From assembly GCA_902583415.1 (NCBI GenBank), contig CACHVW010000010.1, positions 1 to 35,161 of the forward strand: DNA of 35,161 bases. The letters run 5' to 3'. A program made the position numbers and the translations under genes. Below the pieces are notes generated by a model that saw only the letters and a program-made list of their open reading frames with translations, did no database searches and was not told the DNA's origin. The stretch is from an uncultured SAR116 cluster alpha proteobacterium. GTDB lineage: Bacteria > Pseudomonadota > Alphaproteobacteria > Puniceispirillales > Marisalimonadaceae. Shown here piece by piece: positions 1-9,958 of the stretch (position 1 is the first letter of the stretch; the number at the start of each line of letters is the position of its first letter).

Positions 1-1
1 A

Positions 2-970
2 TCTACGACTATTTTTGGAAAAAAATTAGATTTACCCTTCTATTGTGCACCAACTGCTTTACAAAGGTTGTTTCATTATGATGGAGAAAGGGCTGTTGGA
101 AAAGCGGCACAAAAATTTGGAACTATGTTTGGAGTATCTTCATTAGGTACAGTAAGTGTTGAGGAAATATCTTCTATAGTTTCCACACCTAAAATGTTTC
201 AATTTTACTTTCATAAGGATAGGGGTCTTAATGATAGCATGCTTGAGAGAGTTAAAGCAGCTAAATTTGACGTTTTAGCTCTTACTGTTGATACAATTAC
301 TGGAGGAAATCGAGAAAGAGACCTTAGAACAGGATTTACATCTCCACCTAGGCTAACTCTAGCAAGCCTGTTTAGTTTTGCGTCTAAACCAATGTGGGCA
401 ATAAATTACTTAACAAAACCTAAATTTGAGTTACCACAATTACAAGACCACGTAAGTGAAGGAACGAATACAGCAACATCAATTGGTAACTATTTTTCAT
501 CAATGTTAGATCAATCTATGAATTGGAAAGATGCTGAACGTTTATGTACAAAATGGGGAGGTCATTTTGCACTTAAAGGTATAATGAGTGTTGAGGATGC
601 CAAAAAAGCTATTGATATTGGCTGTACTGGGATTATGGTTTCAAATCATGGTGGACGACAATTAGATGGAGCAAGAGCTCCTTTTGACCAATTAGCTGAA
701 ATTGTTGATGCGGTAGGTGATAAAATTGATGTAATTTGTGAAGGGGGAATCCAAAGAGGCACTCATATTCTAAAAGCTTTATCTGTAGGTGCTAAAGCTT
801 GTTCAGGTGGCAGAATGTATTTATATGCCCTAGCTTCAGCTGGTCAAAAAGGAGTTGAAAGGGCGCTTAGCTTGTATCGAGCAGAACTAGAAAGAGATAT
901 GAAATTAATGGGATGCACAACTGTTAAAGAATTAGATAGATCTAATATAAAGTTCAGACATAATTATTAA
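2..970 (+). CDS. FMN-dependent alpha-hydroxy acid dehydrogenase (L-lactate dehydrogenase/glycolate oxidase-like), 5' truncated by window edge
   Basis: The frame is open from base 2 (STTIFGKKLDLPFYCAPTALQRLFHYDGERAVG...), so the track start at 68 (a TTG) is internal. Family motifs include GIMVSNHGGRQLDGARAPFDQL and VICEGGIQRGTHILKALSVGAKACSGGRMYLYAL. Confidence 0.9.
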   Translation, partial: STTIFGKKLDLPFYCAPTALQRLFHYDGERAVGKAAQKFGTMFGVSSLGTVSVEEISSIVSTPKMFQFYFHKDRGLNDSMLERVKAAKFDVLALTVDTITGGNRERDLRTGFTSPPRLTLASLFSFASKPMWAINYLTKPKFELPQLQDHVSEGTNTATSIGNYFSSMLDQSMNWKDAERLCTKWGGHFALKGIMSVEDAKKAIDIGCTGIMVSNHGGRQLDGARAPFDQLAEIVDAVGDKIDVICEGGIQRGTHILKALSVGAKACSGGRMYLYALASAGQKGVERALSLYRAELERDMKLMGCTTVKELDRSNIKFRHNY

Positions 971-1658
971 AATTATTAAATTCATTAAATCCTTACCTGG
1001 ATTTATTTCTAGAGCTTTCTTTATCAGATCAGTTCCAATCACGTCTTGGAGCTCTCAAGAACCAAACATTATTTTTCCTAAATTTGAAACATTCTCTTTT
1101 CTTTGTTTAGGTTTGTTCTTATTTGGTTTAGGGGAGAGTATTTTAGTTATTTCTCAAAATGGCGTAACTCCCTGGACTGTTTTAGCAGAAGGGGTTGCTA
1201 AAAAAGTTCATATTGGAATTGGTCTATCTACCTTTATAATTAGTTGCATTGTTTTGGTTTTTTGGATCCCATTAAAACTTAAACCAGGGTTAGGTACAAT
1301 TATGAATATAATAATAATTGCATTAACTATGGGAGCTACAATACCCTTCCTTTATTTTCTTAATGACATTTTTAACCCCATATTTCTATCTTTTTTTGGA
1401 ACATGGTTGGTAGGTTTTGGAAGTGGGATTTATTTAATTGCTAATCTAGGGCCCGGAACTAGAGATGGGCTTATGACAGGAATTTCCAAAAGATATAGTA
1501 AACCCATAAGTTTGGTTAGGTTTAGCATTGAGTTTCTGGTTGTTTTTATAGGTTGGCTTTTGGGTGGAACATTAGGATTTGGGACTATCATTTTTGCAGT
1601 TTGTATTGGTCCATTTGTAGCTTTGAGCCTTAAGATAGTTACTTTATTGAAGAATTAG
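963..1658 (+). CDS. YczE/YitT-like integral membrane protein; the start is uncertain and probably upstream of the TTG at 1113
   Basis: ORF 1113..1658 has GLFLFGLGESILVISQNGVTPWTVLAEGV and LGPGTRDGLMTG, typical of YczE-like proteins. The frame is open upstream to about 951 and reads SLPGFISRAFFIRSVPITSWSSQEPNIIFPKFETFSFLCLGLFLFGLG, with no ATG/GTG/TTG before 1113. Confidence 0.6.
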   Translation: MIKIIKFIKSLPGFISRAFFIRSVPITSWSSQEPNIIFPKFETFSFLCLGLFLFGLGESILVISQNGVTPWTVLAEGVAKKVHIGIGLSTFIISCIVLVFWIPLKLKPGLGTIMNIIIIALTMGATIPFLYFLNDIFNPIFLSFFGTWLVGFGSGIYLIANLGPGTRDGLMTGISKRYSKPISLVRFSIEFLVVFIGWLLGGTLGFGTIIFAVCIGPFVALSLKIVTLLKN

Positions 1659-1663
1659 AAACT

Positions 1664-2404
1664 CTAAATTGTTTTTAGAAATAATGAAATACCTAATATA
1701 ATTAAAGTAATTAATATACTTATTCTAAATTGTTTTTGATTGATTTTGTCTCTTATCCTAGTTCCTATTTGTTGGCCTAAAAATGCAGGAATAATTAAAA
1801 GAATACTAAAAAAAAGATCTTCTTTTGTAGCAAAACCATAATAAATTAGAGATCCATACAAAGGAAAAGAACCAATAAAATACATCGTTGAAACTGTTCT
1901 AACAAACTTTTCTTTGGGTAAATCTACAGCTACAATATATGCTAGCATTGGAGGACCATAAAATGTAGATAATCCTCCTAAAATTCCTGATCCAAAGCCT
2001 ATGATTGATGTGATAATCTTTTCATGAATATTTTTTATATTATTAATTTTAAAGCCAAAACAATTAATTAATGCTGCAAAAATTATTGATATGGCAATGA
2101 TTTGAGTAACTGTATTTAGATTTATTTCTAATATTAATCTAGCCCCAACAATGAGACCGAACACAAGAAACAAAAACATTGGTAGGAATCTATAACTAGA
2201 GATTCCTTGCTTAAATTGTATTTGCAAAAAATTTGTTAGAAAAATTGGTGCGCAGAGAAGTATCATTGCAGTAGTAGCAGGTATTGTGAAGGCTATAATT
2301 GGGAGTGCGACCATGGGCATTCCAAAGCCAAGAGTTCCCTTAATAAGTCCTCCAGCTAGAACAGCTAAAATTATAATTAATACTATTGTTGGGTCATTAT
2401 ACAT
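1664..2404 (-). CDS. Sulfite exporter TauE/SafE family permease
   Basis: 246-aa polytopic membrane protein with the family-like N-terminus GGLIKGTLGFGMPMVALPI and internal repeat GFGSGILGGLSTFYGPPMLAYI. Confidence 0.8.
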   Translation of the reverse strand: MYNDPTIVLIIILAVLAGGLIKGTLGFGMPMVALPIIAFTIPATTAMILLCAPIFLTNFLQIQFKQGISSYRFLPMFLFLVFGLIVGARLILEINLNTVTQIIAISIIFAALINCFGFKINNIKNIHEKIITSIIGFGSGILGGLSTFYGPPMLAYIVAVDLPKEKFVRTVSTMYFIGSFPLYGSLIYYGFATKEDLFFSILLIIPAFLGQQIGTRIRDKINQKQFRISILITLIILGISLFLKTI

Positions 2405-2428
2405 TGTTTATCTAAAAAAAATGTGGCA

Positions 2429-2456
2429 TTGATAATTACGTTTGTATTATTATACT
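2429..2456 (+). promoter_or_regulatory. Putative sigma70-type promoter for the nitroreductase gene
   Basis: TTGATA (2429-2434), 16-bp spacer, TATACT (2451-2456), about 33 bp before the ATG at 2489. Confidence 0.45.
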
Positions 2457-2488
2457 TAACAAGTAAAGCTTTATTTTTGTTTAACTAA

Positions 2489-3064
2489 ATGAATAACTTG
2501 ATAAATTTTCTTAAAACCCGAAGGTCTATAACGGCTAAAAATATGAATGCAGGTCATATTAAAGAAAGTGACCTTAATGATATACTAGCGTGTGGAATTA
2601 GAGTGCCGGATCATGGTGCTTTAAATCCTTGGTTATTAACTGTTATAAAAGATAATGCGAGATCCAGAATAGGTGAAGAAATTTTAGTGCCTGAATTTAT
2701 TCAAAATAATCCTGAAGCAACACAAGATGAAATAGATTTTGAAAAAAACAGATTTTTAAGAGCTAGTGCTGTGATAGCAGTCTTATTTAAACCTGTTTCA
2801 CATCCAAAAATACCATCATGGGAGATGGAATTATCTACTGGAGCAGTATGTTCAAATATACTTGTTGCAGCTCAATCTTTAGGTTATGCCGCTCAGTGGT
2901 TAACAGAGTGGTATTCTTACAATGATAGAATGATAAAGGAAGTTGGTGGAAACCCAGAAACTGATAAACTAGCTGGTTTTATTTACATTGGAGATAAAGA
3001 AAAAGAGCCAGTTGAAAGAAGAAGGCCTAAGACAGAAAATGTAATTAATTTTTTAATAGAATAA
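2489..3064 (+). CDS. Nitroreductase family protein
   Basis: 191 aa; FLKTRRSITAKNM near the N-terminus, RVPDHGALNPWLLTVI, GAVCSNILVAAQSLGYAAQWLTEWYSYN and FIYIGDKEKEPVERRRP motifs of the NfnB/YdjA-like family. Confidence 0.85.
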   Translation: MNNLINFLKTRRSITAKNMNAGHIKESDLNDILACGIRVPDHGALNPWLLTVIKDNARSRIGEEILVPEFIQNNPEATQDEIDFEKNRFLRASAVIAVLFKPVSHPKIPSWEMELSTGAVCSNILVAAQSLGYAAQWLTEWYSYNDRMIKEVGGNPETDKLAGFIYIGDKEKEPVERRRPKTENVINFLIE

Positions 3065-3066
3065 TT

Positions 3067-4050
3067 TTAAACTTCTTGTTGGTTAAGGCATTTTTCAAAA
3101 ATATCTTTATCAACATTTCCACCAGATGCAATTACTAGAACATTTTTATCTCTAATATCTATTTTATTAAATATAGCAGCTGCTAGTGCAACTGCGCCAC
3201 CAGGTTCAAGAACAATCTTAAGATATTTAAATGCTGTGTTCATTGCAATTAAAGCTTCTTTATCTGAAACTGACAAACCAGATGTTAGATTTAATTTGTT
3301 GATTTCAAAGGTAATTTTTCCTGGTTTATCAGCCAAAAGTGCATCGCAAATAGAAGTATGTTTCATAGAATTTGGAATTATAGAATTTTCTTTAAGTGAT
3401 TTTTTGGTATCATCAAAATTTTCTGGTTCAACAGAATATACTTTTACATTTTGAAATTTTGCTTTTAATGCCGTACTTATACCAGCAATAAGACCACCGC
3501 CTCCGCAACAACATAAAACAATGTCAGGTTTAACATTTATTTCATTTAATTGTTCAATACATTCTATACCAGCAGTTCCTTGCCCAATTATAACTTTTTC
3601 ATCATCAAAGGGTGGAATAACCTTGGCATTTATGTCCTTTGCTATTTTTTTTCCTATTTCTTCTCTATTTTCATTATTCCTGTCATACTTTATAATTGTT
3701 GCACCCCAAAAAGCTGTACCATTTAATTTTGCCTTTGGAGAATCTTCTGGCATTACAATTGTTGCTTGGCGACCCGTTATTTTTGATGCAGCAGCAACCG
3801 CTTGAGCATGATTACCACTTGACCATGCTACAATTTTTTTAATGTCAGATGGCAACTCGAGAATTGAATTCATAGCACCTCTAAATTTAAATGCTCCAAT
3901 AGTCTGTAGATTTTCAGCTTTTAAAAAGATATTAGATTCTAATCTCTCATTTATATATTGAGATTGTAAAATAGGAGTTCTAACAACTTTCCCCTTTAAT
4001 CTTCTAGATGCTTCTAATATTGAATCATATGTAACATTAATATTTACCAT
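3067..4050 (-). CDS. PLP-dependent threonine/serine dehydratase-like enzyme
   Basis: 327 aa; PLP-lysine motif AFKFRGAMNSI, SSGNHAQAVA and glycine loop CCCGGGGLIAGIS of fold-type II PLP enzymes. Substrate (threonine, serine or hydroxyaspartate) cannot be resolved by eye. Confidence 0.8.
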   Translation of the reverse strand: MVNINVTYDSILEASRRLKGKVVRTPILQSQYINERLESNIFLKAENLQTIGAFKFRGAMNSILELPSDIKKIVAWSSGNHAQAVAAASKITGRQATIVMPEDSPKAKLNGTAFWGATIIKYDRNNENREEIGKKIAKDINAKVIPPFDDEKVIIGQGTAGIECIEQLNEINVKPDIVLCCCGGGGLIAGISTALKAKFQNVKVYSVEPENFDDTKKSLKENSIIPNSMKHTSICDALLADKPGKITFEINKLNLTSGLSVSDKEALIAMNTAFKYLKIVLEPGGAVALAAAIFNKIDIRDKNVLVIASGGNVDKDIFEKCLNQQEV

Positions 4051-4081
4051 TAAGATTACCCTAAATTTTTTTTACTATAAC

Positions 4082-4110
4082 TTGTTAATTTTAAATGACA
4101 TGATTATGAT
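4082..4110 (+). promoter_or_regulatory. Putative sigma70-type promoter for dapA
   Basis: TTGTTA (4082-4087), 17-bp spacer, TATGAT (4105-4110), followed by ATG at 4142. The track start at 4082 lies inside this element. Confidence 0.5.
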
Positions 4111-4141
4111 AAACAAATCATTTTTTTTGGCGAGGTATTTT

Positions 4142-5017
4142 ATGTTATTTCATGGTTCATACACTGCTTTATTAACTCCATTTAAAGATAACAAAGTTGA
4201 TTTTGGTGCTTATAGAAAATTAATAGATTTTCAAATAGAGAATGGAACAAATGGCTTAGTTCCAGTTGGAACAACTGGCGAGTCACCCACTCTATCACAT
4301 GATGAACATAAAAAACTTGTAGAAGTATGCATAGAGCAGTCTAACGGAAGAGTCCCCGTAATAGCAGGTGCAGGCTCAAATTCAACGAATGAGGCTGTTG
4401 ATTTTGTAAAACATGCATGTTCTGCAGGTGCTGATGGTTTGTTAGTTGTTACACCTTATTATAATAAACCTACTCAGTCAGGATTAATAGCTCACTACAA
4501 CGAGCTAATTAAAAATTCAACTAAACCAATAATTATATATGATATACCAGGCCGTTCTGTAATAAAGATGAATGACACAACTATGGCTAAACTAGCAGAA
4601 AATCCTCTAATTGTAGGTGTTAAGGACGCAACTGCTGATTTAGCAAGACCTACAAGGTTGCAAAATTTAATTGGTGAAGATTTTATTCAATTATCTGGAG
4701 AAGATGGGACAGCATTAGCATATTTGGCAGCAGGTGGTAGTGGTTGTATATCTGTAACAGCAAATATAGCTCCTAAATTACTATCAAGGATGCATAATGC
4801 TTGGAAACAAGGAGATATCTCGACTGCTCAAGAAATAAATAAAAAACTTATGCCTTTACACGATGCATTATTTTATGAGACAAGCCCAGGTCCACTAAAG
4901 TATGCTGCATCCCTAATAGGACTATGTTCTTCTGAGGCAAGGCTTCCAATTGTAGAAATTGAAGAAGTTAGTAAAACATATGTAAAAGATGCTCTTGGAA
5001 AAGCAGGGTTATTATAA
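4142..5017 (+). CDS. dapA: 4-hydroxy-tetrahydrodipicolinate synthase
   Basis: MLFHGSYTALLTPFKDNKVDF..., GLVPVGTTGESPTLSHDEH, YDIPGRSVIKM, GVKDATADL motifs. Start moved from 4082 to the internal ATG at 4142, where homology-like sequence begins. Confidence 0.92.
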   Translation: MLFHGSYTALLTPFKDNKVDFGAYRKLIDFQIENGTNGLVPVGTTGESPTLSHDEHKKLVEVCIEQSNGRVPVIAGAGSNSTNEAVDFVKHACSAGADGLLVVTPYYNKPTQSGLIAHYNELIKNSTKPIIIYDIPGRSVIKMNDTTMAKLAENPLIVGVKDATADLARPTRLQNLIGEDFIQLSGEDGTALAYLAAGGSGCISVTANIAPKLLSRMHNAWKQGDISTAQEINKKLMPLHDALFYETSPGPLKYAASLIGLCSSEARLPIVEIEEVSKTYVKDALGKAGLL

Positions 5018-5032
5018 ATTATTGTGCTTTAA

Positions 5033-5518
5033 ATGAATAAAAAAAAAATCAATAAAGGTATTTCCCAAGGTAGAGTTGCTGAAAATAGACGTGCAAAATT
5101 TGATTATTCTATTATTGACACTGTAGAAGCTGGAATTGTTTTGTTAGGCAGTGAAGTGAAAAGTTTAAGACTTGGAAGAGCTAGTATAAATGAATCATAT
5201 GCAACCAACGAATTTGGACAAATTGTTTTAGTAAATTCTAATATTCCAGAATACAATTTAGCTGCATCAGGTCAAAATCACAATCCAAAAAGAGTGAGGC
5301 GTCTTTTAGTACATAAAAAAGAAAGAAATAAAATTTTGGGGCAAATAAAAAAAGATGGATGTACCGTTGTGCCTTTAAGTTTGTATTTCAATAATAAAGG
5401 TTTGGCTAAAATATCTTTAGGAATTGCAGAAGGTAAAAAGAAAGCTGACAAAAGAGATGTGATTAAAAAAAGAGATTGGGATAGAGAAAAACATAGAATA
5501 TTAAAAAACAACAATTAA
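5033..5518 (+). CDS. smpB: SsrA-binding protein SmpB
   Basis: 161 aa; NRRAKFDYSIIDTVEAGIVLLGSEVKSLRLGRASINESYA, C-terminal KKADKRDVIKKRDWDREK. Confidence 0.96.
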   Translation: MNKKKINKGISQGRVAENRRAKFDYSIIDTVEAGIVLLGSEVKSLRLGRASINESYATNEFGQIVLVNSNIPEYNLAASGQNHNPKRVRRLLVHKKERNKILGQIKKDGCTVVPLSLYFNNKGLAKISLGIAEGKKKADKRDVIKKRDWDREKHRILKNNN

Positions 5519-5556
5519 ATCTTGTATTATTTAACAATTAACTTCTATATCAACTT

Positions 5557-6072
5557 ATGCAAAATCATAAAATAATAATTGGGATTGGTGGAAATTTAAA
5601 GTCTATTGATGGAACTCATCCAATTAAGGTTGCCATGAAGGCAATTAGGTATTTTAATGATTATTCAATTAAGGTCACTGATCAGTCAAGTTGGTATGAG
5701 ACTGAACCAATTCCGAAAAGTGAACAACCCAATTTTTTTAATTGTATTGTTTTTGCGAACACAATCTTAAATGAGTTAGATGTTTTAAAATCATTACATG
5801 AAATAGAATATAAACTTGGTAGAAGAAGAAAAGTAGCAAATGAAGCAAGGGTAATTGATTTAGATCTTATTGATTATTCAAATAAAATATTACGAAATAA
5901 AGAAATTATTGTTCCTCATCCAAGGGCGCATCAAAGAAAATTTGTAATGGAACCATTAGCAGAATTAGATAAAAACTGGGTTCATCCAGTTTTAAAAACA
6001 AATATCAAAAAAATATTAAAAAATTTAGACGATCAAAATATAAAAATTTTAAATGAAAAAAATTTAATTTGA
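5557..6072 (+). CDS. folK: 2-amino-4-hydroxy-6-hydroxymethyldihydropteridine pyrophosphokinase
   Basis: 171 aa; IIGIGGNLKS, WYETEPIPKSEQPNFFNCIV, EYKLGRRRKVANEARVIDLDLIDY, PHPRAHQRKFVMEPLAEL. Confidence 0.93.
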   Translation: MQNHKIIIGIGGNLKSIDGTHPIKVAMKAIRYFNDYSIKVTDQSSWYETEPIPKSEQPNFFNCIVFANTILNELDVLKSLHEIEYKLGRRRKVANEARVIDLDLIDYSNKILRNKEIIVPHPRAHQRKFVMEPLAELDKNWVHPVLKTNIKKILKNLDDQNIKILNEKNLI

Positions 6073-6125
6073 TTTTTTAGTATTTATTATTTATTAAATC
6101 ATCAGAAATATGGAGAATTATTACT

Positions 6126-6530
6126 ATGGCACGTGTTACCGTTGAAGACTGTGTTAAAAAGATACCTAATAGATTTGATCTTGTAATTGCTGCTGCTCAA
6201 CGTTCTAGAGAAATTTCAAATGGAATTTCCATAGAAGTTGATAGAGATAATGATAAAAATCCTGTTGTTTCTCTTCGTGAAATAGCGTCAGAAGCAGTTG
6301 ATGCTGAAAGTTTGCAGGAAAGATTTATACGTTCTATGCAAAAAAATTTAAATAAAGAAGATACTAATCTAGAAGAAGAAGCGTCATTAGAAGAAGAATT
6401 TGCTGCTTATTTAAATGAATCCAAGTCAGAAAAAATAAACAATGATGACTTTATTTTAAATAAAATTAGACAAGAAGAAGAAGGTTCTTTTGAAGACATA
6501 TCTGAAGAAAAGATTAAGAATGAAGATTAA
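6126..6530 (+). CDS. rpoZ: DNA-directed RNA polymerase omega subunit
   Basis: [30 protein letters not shown]..., located directly before spoT/rsh; acidic C-terminal tail. Confidence 0.93.
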   Translation: MARVTVEDCVKKIPNRFDLVIAAAQRSREISNGISIEVDRDNDKNPVVSLREIASEAVDAESLQERFIRSMQKNLNKEDTNLEEEASLEEEFAAYLNESKSEKINNDDFILNKIRQEEEGSFEDISEEKIKNED

Positions 6531-6589
6531 AATTTTTAATTACTAGATTATTTATTATAGATAAGTAGATTTATATAATATAATATTAT

Positions 6590-8710
6590 GTGATGATTAT
6601 AACAGCATCACAACTTTATAAAAAAATAATTAAATATGATAGCTTTGTCTCATATAGCGCTATCAATGATGCTTATAATTTATCAAAGAAAGCTCATGCA
6701 AATCAATTCCGAGGAAGTGGCGAAGCTTACTTTACTCATCCCTTAGCTGTAGCTGATTATTTGGTTGATATGAGATTAGATTCCTCCACAATTATTACAG
6801 CTCTTCTTCATGATGTTGTTGAAGATAGTGAAATTACTCTAAAAAAAATTGAAGATAAATTTGGATCTGAAATATCAAAACTTGTTGACGGGGTAACTAA
6901 ACTATCCAAGTTAGATTTAAAATTTGGATTTGCTCAAGCTGAAAACTTTCGTAAACTTTTACTAGCATCGTCGGATGATATTCGAGTTTTGTTAGTAAAA
7001 TTAGCTGACAGATTGCATAATATTAGAACAATTGATGGTATTAAAAACGATGAAAAAAAGTCCAAAATTTGTTTTGAGACTTTAGAGATTTTTGCTCCAT
7101 TAGCAGAACGCTTAGGTATTAATGCTATTCAAAGAGAATTAGAAGATAGATGTTTTGCGGTTTTGAAACCAGAAACTCGTGACTCAATATTAAAGCGTTT
7201 AAAATTAATATATTCCCAAGATGAATTGAATATTCCATACATAACAAAAGAAATTGAAACTTTTTTAAAAAAAAATAATATCAAATGTTTGGTTACGGGA
7301 AGGATTAAAAGTAGTTATTCAATTTGGAAAAAAATGCAATATAAAAATTTAAGTATGGATCAATTGTCTGATATAATGGCATTCAGAGTTATTGTTGATG
7401 ATGTACCTAGTTGTTATAAAAGTCTTGGATTATTGCATCAAGAATATACTGCAATAATGGGACGTTTTAAGGACTATATTTCTGCTCCTAAAAGAAATGG
7501 TTATCAATCACTTCATTCAAGTCTAATCGGACCTAAGAAAACAAGAATAGAAGTACAAATTAGAACTTCAATTATGAATGAATTTGCTCTTAATGGAGTT
7601 GCTGCACATTGGATTTACAAAGAGGGTGCAAAATGGTCAGAAGGTATAAAATATAAGTGGGTAAGAGAATTAATTCAAATTATTGAAGAAAGCAGTGAAC
7701 CAGAAGAATTTTTAGAAAATACTAAATTAGAAATGTATAATGACCAAATTTTTTGTTTTACGCCAAACGGAAATTTAATAATTTTACCCAAAGGAGCAAA
7801 TGCTATTGACTTTTCATATGCTGTTCATTCTGAAATTGGCAATGCTGCAGTCGGTGCTAAAATAAATAATAAAAATAGATTGATAACTACAGAAATTAAA
7901 AATGGAGATCAAGTAGAAATTTTAACTTCTAAAAATGGTTTTCCAGATCCAAAATGGATAGAAATATGTACTACTGGAAAGGCTAAATCAGCTATAAAAA
8001 GATTCATAAGAAATAGAGAAATTAAAGAGTTCCTTCAATTAGGAACCGCGTTACTTCAAAAAGAGTATAGACAACAAAACAAGAGAATGCACGAAAAAAG
8101 TTTAATAAAAGTAATTGATAAATTTGGACTTTCTGACGTGGAAGAATTACTTATTGAAATAGGAAAAGGAAATATAAAATCAAGAGATGTGTTAAATTTT
8201 TTATATCCAGAAAAAGCAAATTCAAAAAGTAAATTGCCAATTTTAAAAAAACCTCAATTACAAGAAAGTATGAAAATAAAAGGTGTAATTTCTGGAATGG
8301 CAATACATTATGCGCATTGTTGTCATCCATTGCCTGGTGAACGTATTGTAGGAATTGTTACCACAGGTAAAGGGATTACTGTTCATGCTTTAGATTGTTT
8401 TGCCTTAGAAAAATTTAATGATATGCCTGAGGTATGGCTTGAAATATCGTGGGATAGAGAAGGTGAATCTTTTCATAAAGGTAGTCTAGTGACAGTTTTG
8501 TCAAATGAGCCTGGCAGTTTAGCGGATGTTACTAAAATAATAAGTTTAAATGATGGAAATATATCTAACATCCAAGTGGTTTCAAGAGATTTAGATTTTT
8601 ATAAGTTTAATATTGATTTAGAAGTTAGAAATTTAAGTCATTTAAACCAAATAATTGCAGCAATAAGGTTGTCTAATTTTGTAGAAAGTGTACAAAGAGG
8701 TAAGGATTAG
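6590..8710 (+). CDS. spoT: Bifunctional (p)ppGpp synthetase/hydrolase (RelA/SpoT homologue)
   Basis: 706 aa; HD hydrolase motif ALLHDVVEDSEIT, synthetase FKDYISAPKRNGYQSLHSSLIG, TGS domain and C-terminal ACT-like region. Start is GTG 6590 or ATG 6593. Confidence 0.93.
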   Translation: MMIITASQLYKKIIKYDSFVSYSAINDAYNLSKKAHANQFRGSGEAYFTHPLAVADYLVDMRLDSSTIITALLHDVVEDSEITLKKIEDKFGSEISKLVDGVTKLSKLDLKFGFAQAENFRKLLLASSDDIRVLLVKLADRLHNIRTIDGIKNDEKKSKICFETLEIFAPLAERLGINAIQRELEDRCFAVLKPETRDSILKRLKLIYSQDELNIPYITKEIETFLKKNNIKCLVTGRIKSSYSIWKKMQYKNLSMDQLSDIMAFRVIVDDVPSCYKSLGLLHQEYTAIMGRFKDYISAPKRNGYQSLHSSLIGPKKTRIEVQIRTSIMNEFALNGVAAHWIYKEGAKWSEGIKYKWVRELIQIIEESSEPEEFLENTKLEMYNDQIFCFTPNGNLIILPKGANAIDFSYAVHSEIGNAAVGAKINNKNRLITTEIKNGDQVEILTSKNGFPDPKWIEICTTGKAKSAIKRFIRNREIKEFLQLGTALLQKEYRQQNKRMHEKSLIKVIDKFGLSDVEELLIEIGKGNIKSRDVLNFLYPEKANSKSKLPILKKPQLQESMKIKGVISGMAIHYAHCCHPLPGERIVGIVTTGKGITVHALDCFALEKFNDMPEVWLEISWDREGESFHKGSLVTVLSNEPGSLADVTKIISLNDGNISNIQVVSRDLDFYKFNIDLEVRNLSHLNQIIAAIRLSNFVESVQRGKD

Positions 8711-9221
8711 GTGGAGCGCATATATAGTTAATTTTAATTTATATTACAAAAATTTGTTAAGTAAGGTTAATAGAATTATATCTTATTATAAATTAAGATT
8801 AGCTCGTTTACCTGGTTCTAATTATGCCATCTCTTCAGGCTTTGCGTGTGGGGCAATGGTTTCCTTTACACCTCTTCTAGGATTTCATTTTGTTTTAGCT
8901 GTAGTTTTTGCTTATTTGATAAGAGGTAACTTTATAGCAGCATTAATTGGAACAGTGGTTGGGAATCCCCTAACTTTTCCGTTTATTTGGGGATTGATAT
9001 ATAAAATTGGTACTTATGTTACACAAATTGAGCTAGGGAAATTAACTCATGAAATAAATTTTGATATGATAGTAAACCAAACTTATGAAATTTTTTTCCC
9101 AATGCTTGTAGGTGGTGTGATTATAGCGCCTTTAGTTTGGATAATAAATTACTATATTATCTATAGTTTTATTGCGTCTTTCAAGAAAAGAAGAAATAAA
9201 AAAAATAAAAGGCTATTATAA
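8688..9221 (+). CDS. DUF2062 domain membrane protein
   Basis: 177 aa; FACGAMVSFTPLLGFHFVLAVVFAYLIRGNFIAALIGTVVGNPLTFPFIW is characteristic of DUF2062. GTG start overlaps the spoT 3' end by 23 nt. Confidence 0.82.
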   Translation: MYKEVRIRWSAYIVNFNLYYKNLLSKVNRIISYYKLRLARLPGSNYAISSGFACGAMVSFTPLLGFHFVLAVVFAYLIRGNFIAALIGTVVGNPLTFPFIWGLIYKIGTYVTQIELGKLTHEINFDMIVNQTYEIFFPMLVGGVIIAPLVWIINYYIIYSFIASFKKRRNKKNKRLL

Positions 9222-9958
9222 TGAAAAGACATGTTAGGTTAGGCATAAATATTGACCATGTTGCTACACTCAGGAATGCTCGTGGTGAAAATTATCCAGA
9301 AGTTACTGAAGCTGCAAGGATTGTTGAAAAATGTGGCGCAGATTTAGTAACTGTGCATGTAAGAGAAGATAGAAGACATATCAATGAAAAGGATCTAGGC
9401 GACATTTTGAACGCTATTAATATTCCAGTTAATCTTGAAATTGGGGCAAATTCAGAAATGATTAAGATTGCAAATGAATACAAGCCTAAATGTGTATGCT
9501 TTGTTCCAGAAAAACGAAAAGAAATTACCACGGAAGGTGGTTTAGATGTAGTAAATAATTTTGATAAATTAAAAAAGTTCATTAAATCATTATCTAATGA
9601 TAATATAAAAATAGCTATTTTTATTGATCCAGATAAAGATCAATTAATTGCTTCTCAAAAATTAGGTGTAAAAACAATCGAGTTCCATACTGGTAGTTAT
9701 GCAAATGCCTTTATTAAAAAAAATAATGTTGATTTAGAATTAAAAAAAATTATCGAAAGTACTACTTTTGCAAAAAAAATAGGTTTAAATTGTCATGCAG
9801 GTCATGGCTTAACTTTTGATAACGTAGGTGCAATTGTATCGATAAATGATATTATTGAATTAAATATAGGACATTTTATTATAGCTAATTCTATTTTTGA
9901 TGGGTTGGAAAATTCAATATTAAAAATGCGTAAAGTAATTTCAGAAGCAATTAAATGA
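9221..9958 (+). CDS. pdxJ: Pyridoxine 5'-phosphate synthase
   Basis: RLGINIDHVATLRNARGENYPEVTEAA, VTVHVREDRRHI, LNCHAGHGLTFDNV. Confidence 0.96.
   Translation: MKRHVRLGINIDHVATLRNARGENYPEVTEAARIVEKCGADLVTVHVREDRRHINEKDLGDILNAINIPVNLEIGANSEMIKIANEYKPKCVCFVPEKRKEITTEGGLDVVNNFDKLKKFIKSLSNDNIKIAIFIDPDKDQLIASQKLGVKTIEFHTGSYANAFIKKNNVDLELKKIIESTTFAKKIGLNCHAGHGLTFDNVGAIVSINDIIELNIGHFIIANSIFDGLENSILKMRKVISEAIK

Noticed and set aside
3236-3805. Plus-strand ORFs 3236-3454 and 3521-3805
   Set aside because: Antisense shadows of the PLP-dependent dehydratase on the minus strand; no recognisable protein features.
4082-4141. N-terminal extension MLILNDMIMINKSFFLARYF of dapA
   Set aside because: Overlaps a plausible promoter, and DapA-like sequence begins at the ATG at 4142.
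6360-6410. Tandem-like repeat in rpoZ ([11 protein letters not shown])
   Set aside because: Short acidic low-complexity tail common in omega subunits; no further significance supported.
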